From positions 12,797,213 to 12,861,212 of the forward strand of contig NC_092574.1 in the NCBI RefSeq assembly GCF_037975245.1: 64,000 nucleotides of DNA, in the 5' to 3' direction. Below, piece after piece: positions 26,701-39,530 of this stretch. Source of the DNA: Apostichopus japonicus. Lineage: Eukaryota > Echinodermata > Holothuroidea > Aspidochirotida > Stichopodidae. The translations under genes and the position numbers were made by a program. A model generated the notes under the pieces. It searched no databases and was not told the origin of the DNA. It saw only the letters and a list, made by a program, of their open reading frames with translations. Each line of letters starts with the position of its first letter. The stretch's first letter is position 1.

Positions 26701-29700
26701 GCACCACATTGAAGTAGAAAGGTTCCTCTTTCACGTGGTATACCTCTACTATCGGTAACAAAAATGATTTTTTGACCAAAAATGACCTTGAAGTTTTAAC
26801 CCCGATACAGACCCTTCTCTAAACGCGCTGTATATACGTAATGTGTAATGATCAGAAAAATGGTTAATTTTTATTTTTTTCAAAATCGATTAACTTTAGT
26901 TATGGAGCCTACTAGGATGTCCGGTTAGCACCACATTGAAGTAGAAAGGTTCCTCTTTCACGTGGTATACCTTTACTATCGGTAACAAAAATGATTTCTT
27001 GACCAAAAATGACCTTGAAGTTTTAACCCCGATACAGACCCTTCTCTAAACGCGCTGTATATACGTAATGTGTAATGATCAGAAAAATGGTTAGTTTTTA
27101 TTTTTTTCAAAATCGATTAACATTTAGTTATGGAGCCTACTAGGATGTCCGGTTAGCACCACATTAAAGTAGAAAGGTTCCTCTTTTACGTGGTATACCT
27201 CTACTATCGGTAACAAAAATGATTTCTTGACCAAAAGTGACCTTGAAGTTTTAACCCCGATACGGACATCTCTAAACGCGCTGTATATACGTTATGTGTA
27301 ATGATCAGAAAAATGTTAATTTTCAATTTTTTTCAAAATCGATTAACTTTAGTTATGGAGCCTACTAGGATGTCCGGTTAGCACCACATTAAAGTAGAAA
27401 GGTTCCTCTTTTACGTGGTATACCTCTACTATCGGTAACAAAAATGATTTCTTGACCAAAAGTGACCTTGAAGTTTTAACCCCGATACAGACCCTTCTCT
27501 AAACGCGCTGTATATACGTTATGTGTAATGATCAGAAAAATGGTTAATTTTTATTTTTTTCAAAATCGATTAACTTTAGTTATGGAGCCTACTAGGATGT
27601 CCGGTTAGCACCACATTAAAGTAGAAAGGTTCCTCTTTTACGTGGTATACCTCTACTATCGGTAACAAAAATGATTTCTTGACCAAAAGTGACCTTGAAG
27701 TTTTAACCCCGATACAGACCCTTCTCTAAACGCGCTGTATATACGTTATGTGTAATGATCAGAAAAATTTATAATTTTTATTTTTTTCAAAATCGATTAA
27801 CTTTAGTTATGGAGCCTACTAGGATGTCCGGTTAGCACCACATTGAAGTAGAAAGGTTCCTCTTTTACGTGCATGGTATACCTCTACTATCGGTAACAAA
27901 AATGATTTTTTGACCAAAAATGACCTTGAAGTTTTAACCCCGATACAGACCCTTCTCTAAACGCGCTGTATATACGTAATGTGTAATGATCAGAAAAATG
28001 GTTAATTTTTATTTTTTTCAAAATCGATTAACTTTAGTTATGGAGTCTACTAGGATGTCCGGTTAGCACCACATTGAAGTAGAAAGGTTCCTCTTTCACG
28101 TGGTATACCTCTACTATCGGTAACAAAAATGATTTTTTGACCAAAAATGACCTTGAAGTTTTAACCCCGATACAGACCCTTCTCTAAACGCGCTGTATAT
28201 ACGTAATGTGTAATGATCAGAAAAATTTATGATTTTTATTTTTTTCAAAATCGATTAACTTTAGTTATGGAGCCTACTAGGATGTCCGGTTAGCACCACA
28301 TTAAAGTAGAAAGGTTCCTCTTTTACGTGGTATACCTCTACTATCGGTAACAAAAATGATTTCTTGACCAAAAGTGACCCTGAAGTTTTAACCCCGATAC
28401 AGACCCTTCTCTAAACGCGCTGTATATACGTAATGTGTAATGATAAGAAAAATGGTTAATTTTTATTTTTTTCAAAATCGATTAACTTTAGTTATGGAGT
28501 CTACTAGGATGTCCGGTTAGCACCACATTGAAGTAGAAAGGTTCCTCTTTCACGTGGTATACCTCTACTATCGGTAACAAAAATGATTTTTTGACCAAAA
28601 ATGACCTTGAAGTTTTAACCCCGATACAGACCCTTCTCTAAACGCGCTGTATATACGTAATGTGTAATGATCAGAAAAATGGTTAATTTTTATTTTTTTC
28701 AAAATCGATTAACTTTAGTTATGGAGTCTACTAGGATGTCCGGTTAGCACCACATTAAAGTAGAAAGGTTCCTCTTTTACGTGGTATACCTCTACTATCG
28801 GTAACAAAAATGATTTTTTGACCAAAAATGACCTTGAAGTTTTAACCCCGATACAGACCCTTCTCTAAACGCGCTGTATATACGTAATGTGTAATGATCA
28901 GAAAAATGGTTAATTTTTATTTTTTTCAAAATCGATTAACTTTAGTTATGGAGTCTACTAGGATGTCCGGTTAGCACCACATTAAAGTAGAAAGGTTCCT
29001 CTTTTACGTGGTATACCTCTACTATCGGTAACAAAAATGATTTTTTGACCAAAAGTGACCTTGAAGTTTTAACCCCGATACGGACATCTCTAAACGCGCT
29101 GTATATACGTTATGTGTAATGATCAGAAAAATTTATGATTTTTATTTTTTTCAAAATCGATTAACTTTAGTTATGGAGCCTACTAGGATGTCCGGTTAGC
29201 ACCACATTAAAGTAGAAAGGTTCCTCTTTTACGTGGTATACCTCTACTATCGGTAACAAAAATGATTTCTTGACCAAAAGTGACCTTGAAGTTTTAACCC
29301 CGATACGGACATCTCTAAACGCGCTGTATATACGTTATGTGTAATGATCAGAAAAAGTTATGATTTTTATTTTTTTCAAAATCGATTAACTTTAGTTATG
29401 GAGCCTACTAGGATGTCCGGTTAGCACCACATTAAAGTAGAAAGGTTCCTCTTTTACGTGGTATACCTCTACTATCGGTAACAAAAATGATTTCTTGACC
29501 AAAAATGGCCTTAAAGTTTTAACCCCGATCCGGACATCTCTAAACGCGCTGTATATACGTTATGTGTATTGATCAGAAAAATGTTAATTTTCAATTTTTT
29601 TTCAAAATCGATTAACTTTAGTTATGGAGCCTACTAGGATGTCCGGTTAGCACCACATTGAAGTAGAAAGGTTCCTCTTTCACGTGGTATACCTCTACTA

Positions 29701-32700
29701 TCGGTAACAAAAATGATTTTTTGACCAAAAATGACCTTGAAGTTTTAACCCCGATACAGACCCTTCTCTAAACGCGCTGTATATACGTAATGTGTAATGA
29801 TCAGAAAAATGTTAATTTTTAATTTTTTTCAAAATCGATTAACTTTAGTTATGGAGCCTACTAGGATGTCCGGTTAGCACCACATTAAAGTAGAAAGGTT
29901 CCTCTTTTACGTGGTATACCTCTACTATCGGTAACAAAAATGATTTCTTGACCAAAAGTGACCTTGAAGTTTTAACCCCGATACAGACCCTTCTCTAAAC
30001 GCGCTGTATATACGTAATGTGTAATGATCAGAAAAATGTTAATTTTTAATTTTTTTCAAAATCGATTAACTTTAGTTATGGAGCCTACTAGGATGTCCGG
30101 TTAGCACCACATTAAAGTAGAAAGGTTCCTCTTTTACGTGGTATACCTCTACTATCGGTAACAAAAATGATTTTTTGACCAAAAATGACCTTGAAGTTTT
30201 AACCCCGATACAGACCCTTCTCTAAACGCGCTGTATATACGTAATGTGTAATGATCAGAAAAATGTTAATTTTTAATTTTTTTCAAAATCGATTAACTTT
30301 AGTTATGGAGCCTACTAGGATGTCCGGTTAGCACCACATTAAAGTAGAAAGGTTCCTCTTTTACGTGGTATACCTCTACTATCGGTAACAAAAATGATTT
30401 CTTGACCAAAAGTGACCTTGAAGTTTTAACCCCGATACGGACATCTCTAAACGCGCTGTATATACGTTATGTGTAATGATCAGAAAAATTTATGATTTTT
30501 ATTTTTTTCAAAATCGATTAACTTTAGTTATGGAGCCTACTAGGATGTCCGGTTAGCACCACATTAAAGTAGAAAGGTTCCTCTTTTACGTGGTATACCT
30601 CTACTATCGGTAACAAAAATGATTTCTTGACCAAAAATGGCCTTAAAGTTTTAACCCCGATCCGGACATCTCTAAACGCGCTGTATATACGTAATGTGTA
30701 ATGATAAGAAAAATGGTTAATTTTTATTTTTTTCAAAATCGATTAACTTTAGTTATGGAGCCTACTAGGATGTCCGGTTAGCACCACATTAAAGTAGAAA
30801 GGTTCCTCTTTTACGTGGTATACCTCTACTATCGGTAACAAAAATGATTTCTTGACCAAAAATGACCTTGAAGTTTTAACCCCGATACAGACCCTTCTCT
30901 AAACGCGCTGTATATACGTAATGTGTAATGATCAGAAAAATGTTAATTTTTAATTTTTTTCAAAATCGATTAACTTTAGTTATGGAGCCTACTAGGATGT
31001 CCGGTTAGCACCACATTAAAGCAGAAAGGTTCCTCTTTTACGTGGTATACCTCTACTATCGGTAACAAAAATGATTTCTTGACCAAAAATGGCCTTAAAG
31101 TTTTAACCCCGATCCGGACATCTCTAAACGCGCTGTATATACGTAATGTGTAATGATAAGAAAAATGGTTAATTTTTATTTTTTTCAAAATCGATTAACT
31201 TTAGTTATGGAGCCTACTAGGATGTCCGGTTAGCACCACATTGAAGTAGAAAGGTTCATCTTTCACGTGGTATACCTCTACTATCGGTAACAAAAATGAT
31301 TTCTTGACCAAAAATGACCTTGAAGTTTTAACCCCGATACAGACCCTTCTCTAAACGCGCTGTATATACGTAATGTGTAATGATCAGAAAAATGTTAATT
31401 TTTAATTTTTTTCAAAATCGATTAACTTTAGTTATGGAGCCTACTAGGATGTCCGGTTAGCACCACATTAAAGTAGAAAGGTTCCTCTTTTACGTGGTAT
31501 ACCTCTACTATCGGTAACAAAAATGATTTCTTGACCAAAAATGGCCTTAAAGTTTTAACCCCGATCCGGACATCTCTAAACGCGCTGTATATACGTTATG
31601 TGTAATGATCAGAAAAATGTTAATTTTTAATTTTTTTCAAAATCGATTAACTTTAGTTATGGAGCCTACTAGGATGTCCGGTTAGCACCACATTAAAGTA
31701 GAAAGGTTCATCTTTTACGTGGTATACCTCTACTATTGGTAACAAAAATGATTTCTTGACCAAAAATGGCCTTAAAGTTTTAACCCCGATACGGACATCT
31801 CTAAACGCGCTGTATATACGTTATGTGTAATGATCAGAAAAATGGTTAATTTTATTTTTTTTTTAAATCGATTAACTTTAGTTATGGAGCCTACTAGGAT
31901 GTCCGGTTAGCACCACATTAAAGTAGAAAGGTTCCTCTTTTACGTGGTATACTTTTACTATCGGTAACAAATATGATTTCTTGACCAAAAGTGACCTTGA
32001 AGTTTTAACCCCGATCCGGACATCTCTAAACGCGCTGTATATACGTAATGTGTAATGATCAGAAAAATGGTTAATTTTTATTTTTATCAAAATCGATTAA
32101 CTTTAGTTATGGAGCCTACTAGGATGTCCGGTTAGCACCACATTAAAGTAGAAAGGTTCTTCTTTCACGTGGTATACCTCTACTATCGGTAACAAAAATG
32201 ATTTTTTGACCAAAAGTGACCTTGAAGTTTTAACCCCGATACAGACCCTTCTCTAAACGCGCTGTATATACGTTATGTGTAATGATCAGAAAAATGTTAA
32301 TTTTTAATTTTTTTCAAAATCGATTAACTTTAGTTATGGAGCCTACTAGGATGTCCGGTTAGCACCACATTAAAGTAGAAAGGTTCCTCTTTTACGTGGT
32401 ATAACTCTACTATCGGTAACAAAAATGATTTCTTGACCAAAAGTGACCTTGAAGTTTTAACCCCGATACAGACCCTTCTCTAAACGCGCTGTATATACGT
32501 TATGTGTAATGATCAGAAAAATGGTTAATTTTTATTTTTTTCAAAATCGATTTACTTTAGTTATGGAGCCTACTAGGATGTCCGGTTAGCACCACATTAA
32601 AGTAGAAAGGTTCCTCTTTTACGTGATATATCTCTACTATCGGTAACAAAAATGATTTCTTGACCAAAAATGGCCTTGAAGTTTTAACCCCGATACAGAC

Positions 32701-32702
32701 CC
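23724..32702 (-). repeat. Satellite A, left arm: about 40 units of ~225 bp
   Basis: Head-to-tail array. Each unit carries GTTATGGAGCCTACTAGGAT, GGTTAGCACCACATT, a TACCTCTACTATCGGTAAC block, and AAACGCGCTGTATATACG. Unit lengths alternate mainly because of CGGACATCTCT versus CAGACCCTTCTCT variants. The minus strand of the shorter units encodes a 70-residue frame (MKKIKINHFS start, GHPSRLHN end), broken in most units, so it looks incidental. One unit at about 26240-26400 is internally deleted. Confidence 0.97.
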
Positions 32703-33241
32703 CTAACAAAACTGATTTCTTGATTAGATTTAATTATGATTCAATTTTGTCCTTCTTGTCCGAACAAACTGAATATTTGTGCTCCATAGCTACTGTTTGT
32801 ATGAAATCTACTTCTATGCTCCACCTTTACCGAAATATCAGACTATATAGACAAAATATGTAATCAAATAAAATTGATAACTTTTCGTCGTACTGTATTT
32901 TCTTTCAAAAGAAGTTAGTCATTTACCTTTTTGAGGCATGACAAGAAAATCTTCACATCGTACCATAAGACCACATATAACCAACATGGAGTCTGTGTGG
33001 AATACATTGTACATTTAACACACGATCGGATACTTTTGTTAACTAGTACGAATCATCCTGCAGTATGATCTTGAGGTTCTAAAGAATGACTGACGATATT
33101 AATCTCTCTTCTCATTACCTCTTTGTAAAAGTATAATTTGTAATATTATCACAACAATAAAACGTCTTATAAGTTAAACAGACTCTCTATGAGACATGAC
33201 AAACCCTATATTCACACTTAGTTACATCCAGTAGCATATCA

Positions 33242-34265
33242 AATACAAGCACTGGCGGATCCAGGGCCTCTGTTTGGGAGGGGCCAAAGTGGCATTAGAG
33301 TGATATGGGGAAGGGGTCTAAGGGGATGGGGTGCCCCCCTCCCCTTTGGAAAATTTTCTATTGCTGAATGCCCTCAGATGCAATTTGGTGCGACAAAAGT
33401 GTACAATGGTGATGTTAATTTACTTCTAAAAAAAATGTTTCCCAGGTGTAATTTTCTAAAATATTTATAAAGGAAAGTTGGGATCATCTTTCTCAAGAAA
33501 TTTTATTTCTCATAGGTTATAAATTTCTTACAACCAGCCTGTAACTGCAAAATGGTGTTAAACTGTAAATCCTCATGCTCATACATTTACATAGCTCCCA
33601 ACTCTTGAGAAGGCAAATGCTGGTCCATGCCACGAATCGCCGTCCTGGGGGAGGGGTATAAGGGGAGGGGGTGTCCCCCTCCCCTATTGAATTTTTTTTG
33701 AATCCTGGTGATGCCTACATGTAAAATGGTGGCACTTAGAAAGGCTTTTGTCACCCAAAATTTTCTGAGAAATATGCCTTTTTTTTTGTGTAACATCAAT
33801 AAATTGAATGGTAGGTGATAATTCATTCTTTCCCGTGGCAGGAAAATGTTCGCTGCTCGCCCCAATTCAAAAGTTCAAATGATGCTGTAAAGGAGGTTTT
33901 ATACTCTATTATGCTAAATGCTAAAGAAATGATGGTTGCTAAGTCAAAATTCGATGCAATTTTTTTTATGTATACTTGACAATTACAATGCGGTTTTTTT
34001 CGGACGCTTGTGTGGGTCAGCGGGTTTAGGTGTTAGACTGCGGGTCTAATTCCCGCGAATCGCGGGTCAGTTGGGAGCTCTGCATTTAATTTTAAACCAG
34101 AAAACAAAAAGGTTTAGACTAGTCTACCACTGCTATTCCTCTCGATTTTTTAAATTTCCAATCATACGATTTAGCGGATGTTCGGAAACACTTTTTTGCT
34201 CACCTTTGGGGGGGGGGGCATGGCCCCCCTTGGCCCCCCCCCTTGGATCCGCCAGTGAATACAAG
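33242..34265. mobile_element. hAT-type MITE nested in the giant element (33250-34257)
   Basis: A perfect 8-bp duplication AATACAAG (33242-33249, 34258-34265) flanks a 1008-bp element. Its ends are CACTGGCGGATCCA and, reverse-complemented from the right, CACTGGCGGATCCA: 14 identical bases. Eight-base duplications and CA(G/C)TGGCG ends are hAT hallmarks. No transposase frame; two copies of a G-rich core (near 33310 and 33650) lie inside. Confidence 0.9.
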
Positions 34266-34270
34266 AACAA

Positions 34271-34663
34271 ATGTATGATCCCAATCTATTTTACTCTCCA
34301 GTACTTATGAAAGAATTGGAGACTGTTTTATTACCGTCATCTGCTTTTTGGTCTGGGTTACTTCTCGGTGACTTGAACCGACATATTAATATAGATGTAG
34401 ATATAAATAGTATTTCCAGAAACGTTCGTAAAGTTTCGGTACCACGAACAATTGGTCATGCTGAATAGAGAATGAAAGTTCTTAAATCTAATCAGCTGAG
34501 TGATCGCAACATGAAAAGAATTGATGAATTACTTTCTGTTTATTACCAAGACCTGATTGGAATACAGAGACGATACAGTGATCAGATGATCAGATCATAC
34601 AAAACTAAGTTAAAACATAACACAAAGACAGTCGAAGAGTACGGAGAGCCAAACGTTCCATAA
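34271..34663 (+). pseudogene. Transposase-like C-terminal relic
   Basis: Two stretches of 65 and 63 codons lie in one frame, parted by a single TAG at 34466-34468. The frame also continues upstream across the hAT insertion if the MITE and one duplication copy are ignored (from about 33224). Visible blocks are SAFWSGLLLGDLNRH, then GHAE immediately before the stop, RMKVLKSNQL after it, and a basic helical tail. A short acidic residue followed by (R/F)xxxLK recalls the final catalytic Glu region of DDE transposases such as Mutator-like ones. The family is not certain; it is clearly non-functional here. Confidence 0.4.
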
Positions 34664-34839
34664 ATGTCGAAAAAGAAAGTGGAGTGTCCAAGTTAATATA
34701 TATGTCCAATTCGATATCAACATGTTACAATTCCATATGAACATATCGAGACAAAATACCAATATGTCATTACGTCTATCAACATGTCAAATTCAACATA
34801 TATATACGTTATGTGTAATGATCAAAAAAATGATTAATT

Positions 34840-35195
34840 CCTGTGTGGGCAATTGGGCCTTTGAGGTTGCTGCATGGGCCCCGTTACAGTTAAAAATGAA
34901 GTCGTTGGTATTTTTAGATACCGCAATGTCCAATAGGGCCAACACCTCTAAAAGAATTATCCTGATTTTGTTAACATAATCAAATCATGTGTGGGCCATG
35001 GGCACTTTATGGCTGTTGCCTGGGGCCCGGTACAGATAAAAGTCGTAGATGGTATTTTTTGGTTTCTCCAATGTATAAAGGGTCCAATGCAACTATAGAA
35101 TAATCCTTGTGTCTTTGCACATGATCAAATCACGCGTGGGCCATGGGCCCTTGAGGTTGTCTGGGCCATGGTAGAGGATAAATTTGCAGTAAATC
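34840..35195 (-). repeat. Repeat B, left arm: about 2.4 units of ~146 bp
   Basis: GTGTGGGC(C) landmarks recur at 34843, 34989 and 35134, giving a period of 145-146. Blocks such as TGGTATTTTT(A/T)G and GGGCC(C)TTGAGGTTG recur. The array is inverted relative to 35475-36195. Confidence 0.85.
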
Positions 35196-35474
35196 GACCT
35201 GTGACGTCATTATGATGGCTCGCATCTTGCAGTGATGTGAGCCTAGTTTATTGCATTGCACTGCACTTGGCCCGCGTTTACTTTCAACCCAGTCTGCATC
35301 GATTCGATACTCAACTGGACCGGGAACCCAGAAAATTTGAAAAGAGACAGAGGGTTTAATGGGCAGCTTATGTCCGTTTATGACCAGGATTCAAGGTTAT
35401 GTGTTGCTGCCGTGCCACACAATGTGCGTGTATGTAGTCTAAATGTGCCTTCAATTAAAATAGGGGGCTCAAAT
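35196..35474. other. Central spacer of the giant element
   Basis: About 280 bp between the two inverted repeat-B arms, less AT-rich than the surroundings. It has a 79-codon open stretch (35256-35492, start MHCTWPAFTFNPVC) running into repeat B. I do not recognise it and would not call it a gene. Confidence 0.6.
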
Positions 35475-36195
35475 GTTGATTTAATCATGTGAAAGACGCA
35501 AGGCAAAAGCGCTGGATAAAACTCAAAGTAAGATACTTTTAGAACCATAGCAACGACAGTAATTGTACCTTGTGACGGGCCCTGCAGAAGGGCCCATCAA
35601 AATGGTATTAATCATGCGAAAAGAGACAAGGATAATTCATTTTGCGGTACACCAGTCAAACATTGGGGTGTCCCAAAATACTAATTACAGCAACTTTATG
35701 ATGTACATGGGCCCATGCAGGCAGCAACCAAAAAAGGCCTGTGGCCCACATATGATTCATTTATGTGAAATGAGAGCAGGGTGATTCTTAAAGTGGCATT
35801 GGACCCTTTGGAAATTGGGGTATCCAAAAATACTAATAACAACAACTTTATGATGTACCAGGACCCATACAGCAGCCAGAAAGGGCCCGTGGCCCACACA
35901 TGATTTAATCATGTGAAAAGAGAGCAGTATGATTTCTTTTTATTGGCGCTGGACCATAAGGTTGTCGGGTATTAAAAAAAGAAAAACCTATGACTACAAA
36001 TTTATCCTCTACCATGGCCTCAAGGGCCCATGGCCCACACGTGATTTGATTATGTTAACAAAAAGCAGGATAATTCGTTTACAGGTGTTGGCCCTATTGG
36101 ACATTGCGGTATCCAAAAATACCAACGACTTCATATTTTAACTGTTACGGGACCCATGCAGCAACCTCAAAGGCCCAATTGCCCACACAGGAATT
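35475..36195 (+). repeat. Repeat B, right arm: about 5 units of ~146 bp
   Basis: GGCCCACAC landmarks at 35743, 35891, 36032 and 36181 give periods of 141-149; an additional diverged unit starts near 35475. Units are more diverged from one another than satellite A units are, so this array is older or less homogenised. Confidence 0.85.
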
Positions 36196-36198
36196 AAT

Positions 36199-39100
36199 CA
36201 TTTTTTGGATCATTACACATAACGTATATACAGCGCGTTTAGAGATGTCCGTATCGGGGTTAAAACTTTAAGGCCATTTTTGGTCAAGAAATCATTTTTG
36301 TTACCGATAGTAGAGTTATACCACGTGAAAGATGAACCTGTCTGCTTTAATGTGGTGCTAACCGGACATGCCAGTAGGCTCCATAACTAAAGTTAATCGA
36401 TTTTGAAAAAAATAAAAATTAACCATTTTTCTGATCATTACACACTACGTATATACTGCGCGTTTAGAGATGTCCGTATCGGGGTTAAAACTTTAAGGGA
36501 ATTTTTGGTCAAGAAATCATTTTTGTTACCGATAGTAGAGGTATACCACGTGAAAGATGAACCTGTCTACTTTAATGTGGTGCTACCCGGACATGCCAGT
36601 AGGCTCCATAACTAAAGTTAATCGATTTTGAAAAAAATAAAAATTATAAATTTATCTGATCATTACACATAACGTATATACTGCGCGTTTAGAGATGTCC
36701 GTATCGGGGTTAAAACTTTAAGGCCATTTTTGGTCAAGAAATCATTTTTGTTACCGATAGTAGAGGTATACCACGTGAAAGATGAACCTGTCTACTTTAA
36801 TGTGGTGCTAACCGGACATGCCAGTAGGCTCCATAACTAAAGTTAATCGATTTTGAAAAAATAAAAATTAACCATTTTTCTTATCATTACACATTACGTA
36901 TATACAGCGCGTTTAGAGATGTCCGTATCGGGGTTAAAACTTTAAGGCCATTTTTGGTCAAGAAATCATTTTTGTTACCGATAGTAGAGGTATACCACGT
37001 GAAAGATGAACCTGTCTACTTTAATGTGGTGCTAACCGGACATGCCAGTAGGCTCCATAACTAAAGTTAATCGATTTTGAAAAAATAAAAATTATAAATT
37101 TATCTGATCATTACACATAACGTATATACTGCGCGTTTAGAGATGTCCGTATCGGGGTTAAAACTTTAAGGCCATTTTTGGTCAAGAAATCATTTTTGTT
37201 ACCGATAGTAGAGGTATACCACGTGAACGATGAACCTGTCTACTTTAATGTGGTGCTAACCGGACATGCCAGTAGGCTCCATAACTAAAGTTAATCGATT
37301 TTGAAAAAATAAAAATTAACGATTTTTCTTATCATTACACATTACGTATATACAGCGCGTTTAGAGATGTCCGTATCGGGGTTAAAACTTTAAGGCCATT
37401 TTTGGTCAAGAAATCATTTTTGTTACCGATAGTAGAGGTATACCACTTGAAAGATGAACCTGTCTACTTTAATGTGGTGCTAACCGGACATGCCAGTAGG
37501 CTCCATAACTAAAGTTAATCGATTTTGAAAAAAATAAAAATTAACCATTTTTCTGATCATTACACATAACGTATATACAGCGCGTTTAGAGATGTCCGTA
37601 TCGGGGTTAAAACTTTAAGGCCATTTTTGGTCAAGAAATCATTTTTGTTACCGATAGTAGAGGTATACCACGTGAAAGATGAACCTGTCTACTTTAATGT
37701 GGTGCTAACCGGACATGCCAGTAGGCTCCATAACTAAAGTTAATCGATTTTGAAAAAATAAAAATTAACCATTTTTCTTATCATTACACATTACGTATAT
37801 ACAGCGCGTTTAGAGATGTCCGTATCGGGGTTAAAACTTTAAGGCCATTTTTGGTCAAGAAATCATTTTTGTTACCGATAGTAGAGGTACTTCACGTGAA
37901 AGATGAACCTGTCTACTTTAATGTGGTGCTAACCGGACATGCCAGTAGGCTCCATAACTAAAGTTAATCGATTTTGAAAAAATAAAAATTAACCATTTTT
38001 CTGATCATTACACATTAGATATACAGCGCGTTTAGAGATGTCCGTATCGGGGTTAAAACTTTAAGGCCATTTTTGGTCAAGAAATCATTTTTGTTACCGA
38101 TAGTAGAGGTATACCACGTGAAAGATGAACCTGTCTACTTTAATGTGGTGCTAACCGGACATGCCAGTAGGCTCCATAACTAAAGTTAATCGATTTTGAA
38201 AAAAATAAAAATTAACGATTTTTCTGATCATTACACATTACGTATATACAGCGCGTTTAGAGATGTCCGTATCGGGGTTAAAACTTTAAGGGAATTTTTG
38301 GTCAAGAAATCATTTTTGTTACCGATAGTAGAGGTATACCACGTGAAAGATGAACCTGTCTACTTTAATGTGGTGCTAACCGGACATGCCAGTAGGCTCC
38401 ATAACTAAAGTTAATCGATTTTGAAAAAAATAAAAATCATAAATTTTTCTGATCATTACACATAACGTATATACAGCGCGTTTAGAGATGTCCGTATCGG
38501 GGTTAAAACTTTAAGGCCACTTTTGGTCAAGAAATCATTTTTGTTACCGATAGTAGAGGTATATCACGTGAAAGATGAACCTGTCTACTTTAATGTGGTG
38601 CTAACCGGACATGCCAGTAGGCTCCATAACTAAAGTTAATCGATTTTGAAAAAAATAAAAATTATAAATTTATCTGATCATTACACATAACGTATATACG
38701 GCGCGTTTAGAGATGTGCGTATCGGGGTTAAAACTTTAAGGCCATTTTTGGTCAAGAAATCATTTTTGTTACCGATGGTAGAGGTATACCACGTGAAAGA
38801 TGAACCTGTCTACTTTAATGTGGTGCTAACCGGACATGCCAGTAGGCTCCATAACTAAAGTTAATCGATTTTGAAAAAATAAAAATTAACCATTTTTCTT
38901 ATCATTACACATTACGTATATACAGCGCGTTTACAGATGTCCGTATCGGGGTTAAAACTTTAAGGGAATTTTTGGTCAAGAAATCATTTTTGTTACCGAT
39001 AGTAGAGGTACATCACGTGAAAGATGAACCTGTCTACTTTAATGTGGTCCTTTTCGGACATCCTAGTAGGCTCCATAACTAAAGTTAATCGATTTTTGAA

Positions 39101-39330
39101 AAAAACAATCATTTTTTGGATCATTACACATTAGATATACAGCGCGTTTAGAGATGTCCGTATCGGGGTTAAAACTTTAAGGCCACTTTTGGTCAAGAAA
39201 TCATTTTTGTTACCGATAGTAGAGGTATACCACGTGAAAGAGGAACCTTTCTACTTTAATGTGCTAACCAGACATGCCAGTAGGCTCCATAACTAAAATT
39301 AATTGATTTTGAAGAAGAAAGAAAAAAAAA
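36199..39330 (+). repeat. Satellite A, right arm: about 14 units of ~225 bp
   Basis: Same satellite as 23724-32702 in the opposite orientation. It has arm-specific variants: CATGCCAGTAGG where the left arm has the equivalent of CATCCTAGTAGG, and GAACCTGTCTAC for GAACCTTTCTAC. Units with TTAACCATTTTTCT and with TTATAAATTTATCT partly alternate, suggesting a two-unit higher-order pattern. Confidence 0.95.
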
Positions 39331-39530
39331 TCAATATTTTAAAACGTTTAGGCCACTTTTGGGCAAAAATTCGGCTTTGTTACCGATAGTAGGTATTACA
39401 CGTGAAAGAAGAAATTGTTTTCTTTGATTTGATGCTAACCGGACCTACTAACTAGGTCGATAACTCAAATTAACCGATTTTGAAATAATAATACGTTTGG
39501 ATCATAACACATTACCGCGCCTTTCGAGCT
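39331..39530 (+). repeat. Degenerate edge unit of satellite A
   Basis: A worn unit (TTACCGATAGTAGGTATTACAC, split by indels; ACCGATTTTGAAATAAT) closes the right array. Poorly homogenised edge units are the usual state of array margins. Confidence 0.8.

Larger units (their letters stand above)
32703..34794 (+). other. Non-satellite insert in left arm with transposase relic and nested hAT
   Basis: The satellite breaks off at 32702 and a satellite A remnant resumes at about 34795, next to repeat B. Between lie AT-rich unique DNA (32703-33249), a hAT MITE (33250-34257) and the transposase-like remnant (34271-34663). The right arm has no counterpart of this block. Confidence 0.7.

Noticed and set aside
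23792-32090. Repeated 70-residue minus-strand frames as a gene family
   Set aside because: They exist only in units with one length variant; most units are frameshifted, and the frames are just the satellite read through.
23724-32702. CRISPR-like array
   Set aside because: Units are contiguous ~225-bp repeats without unique spacers, in an animal genome.
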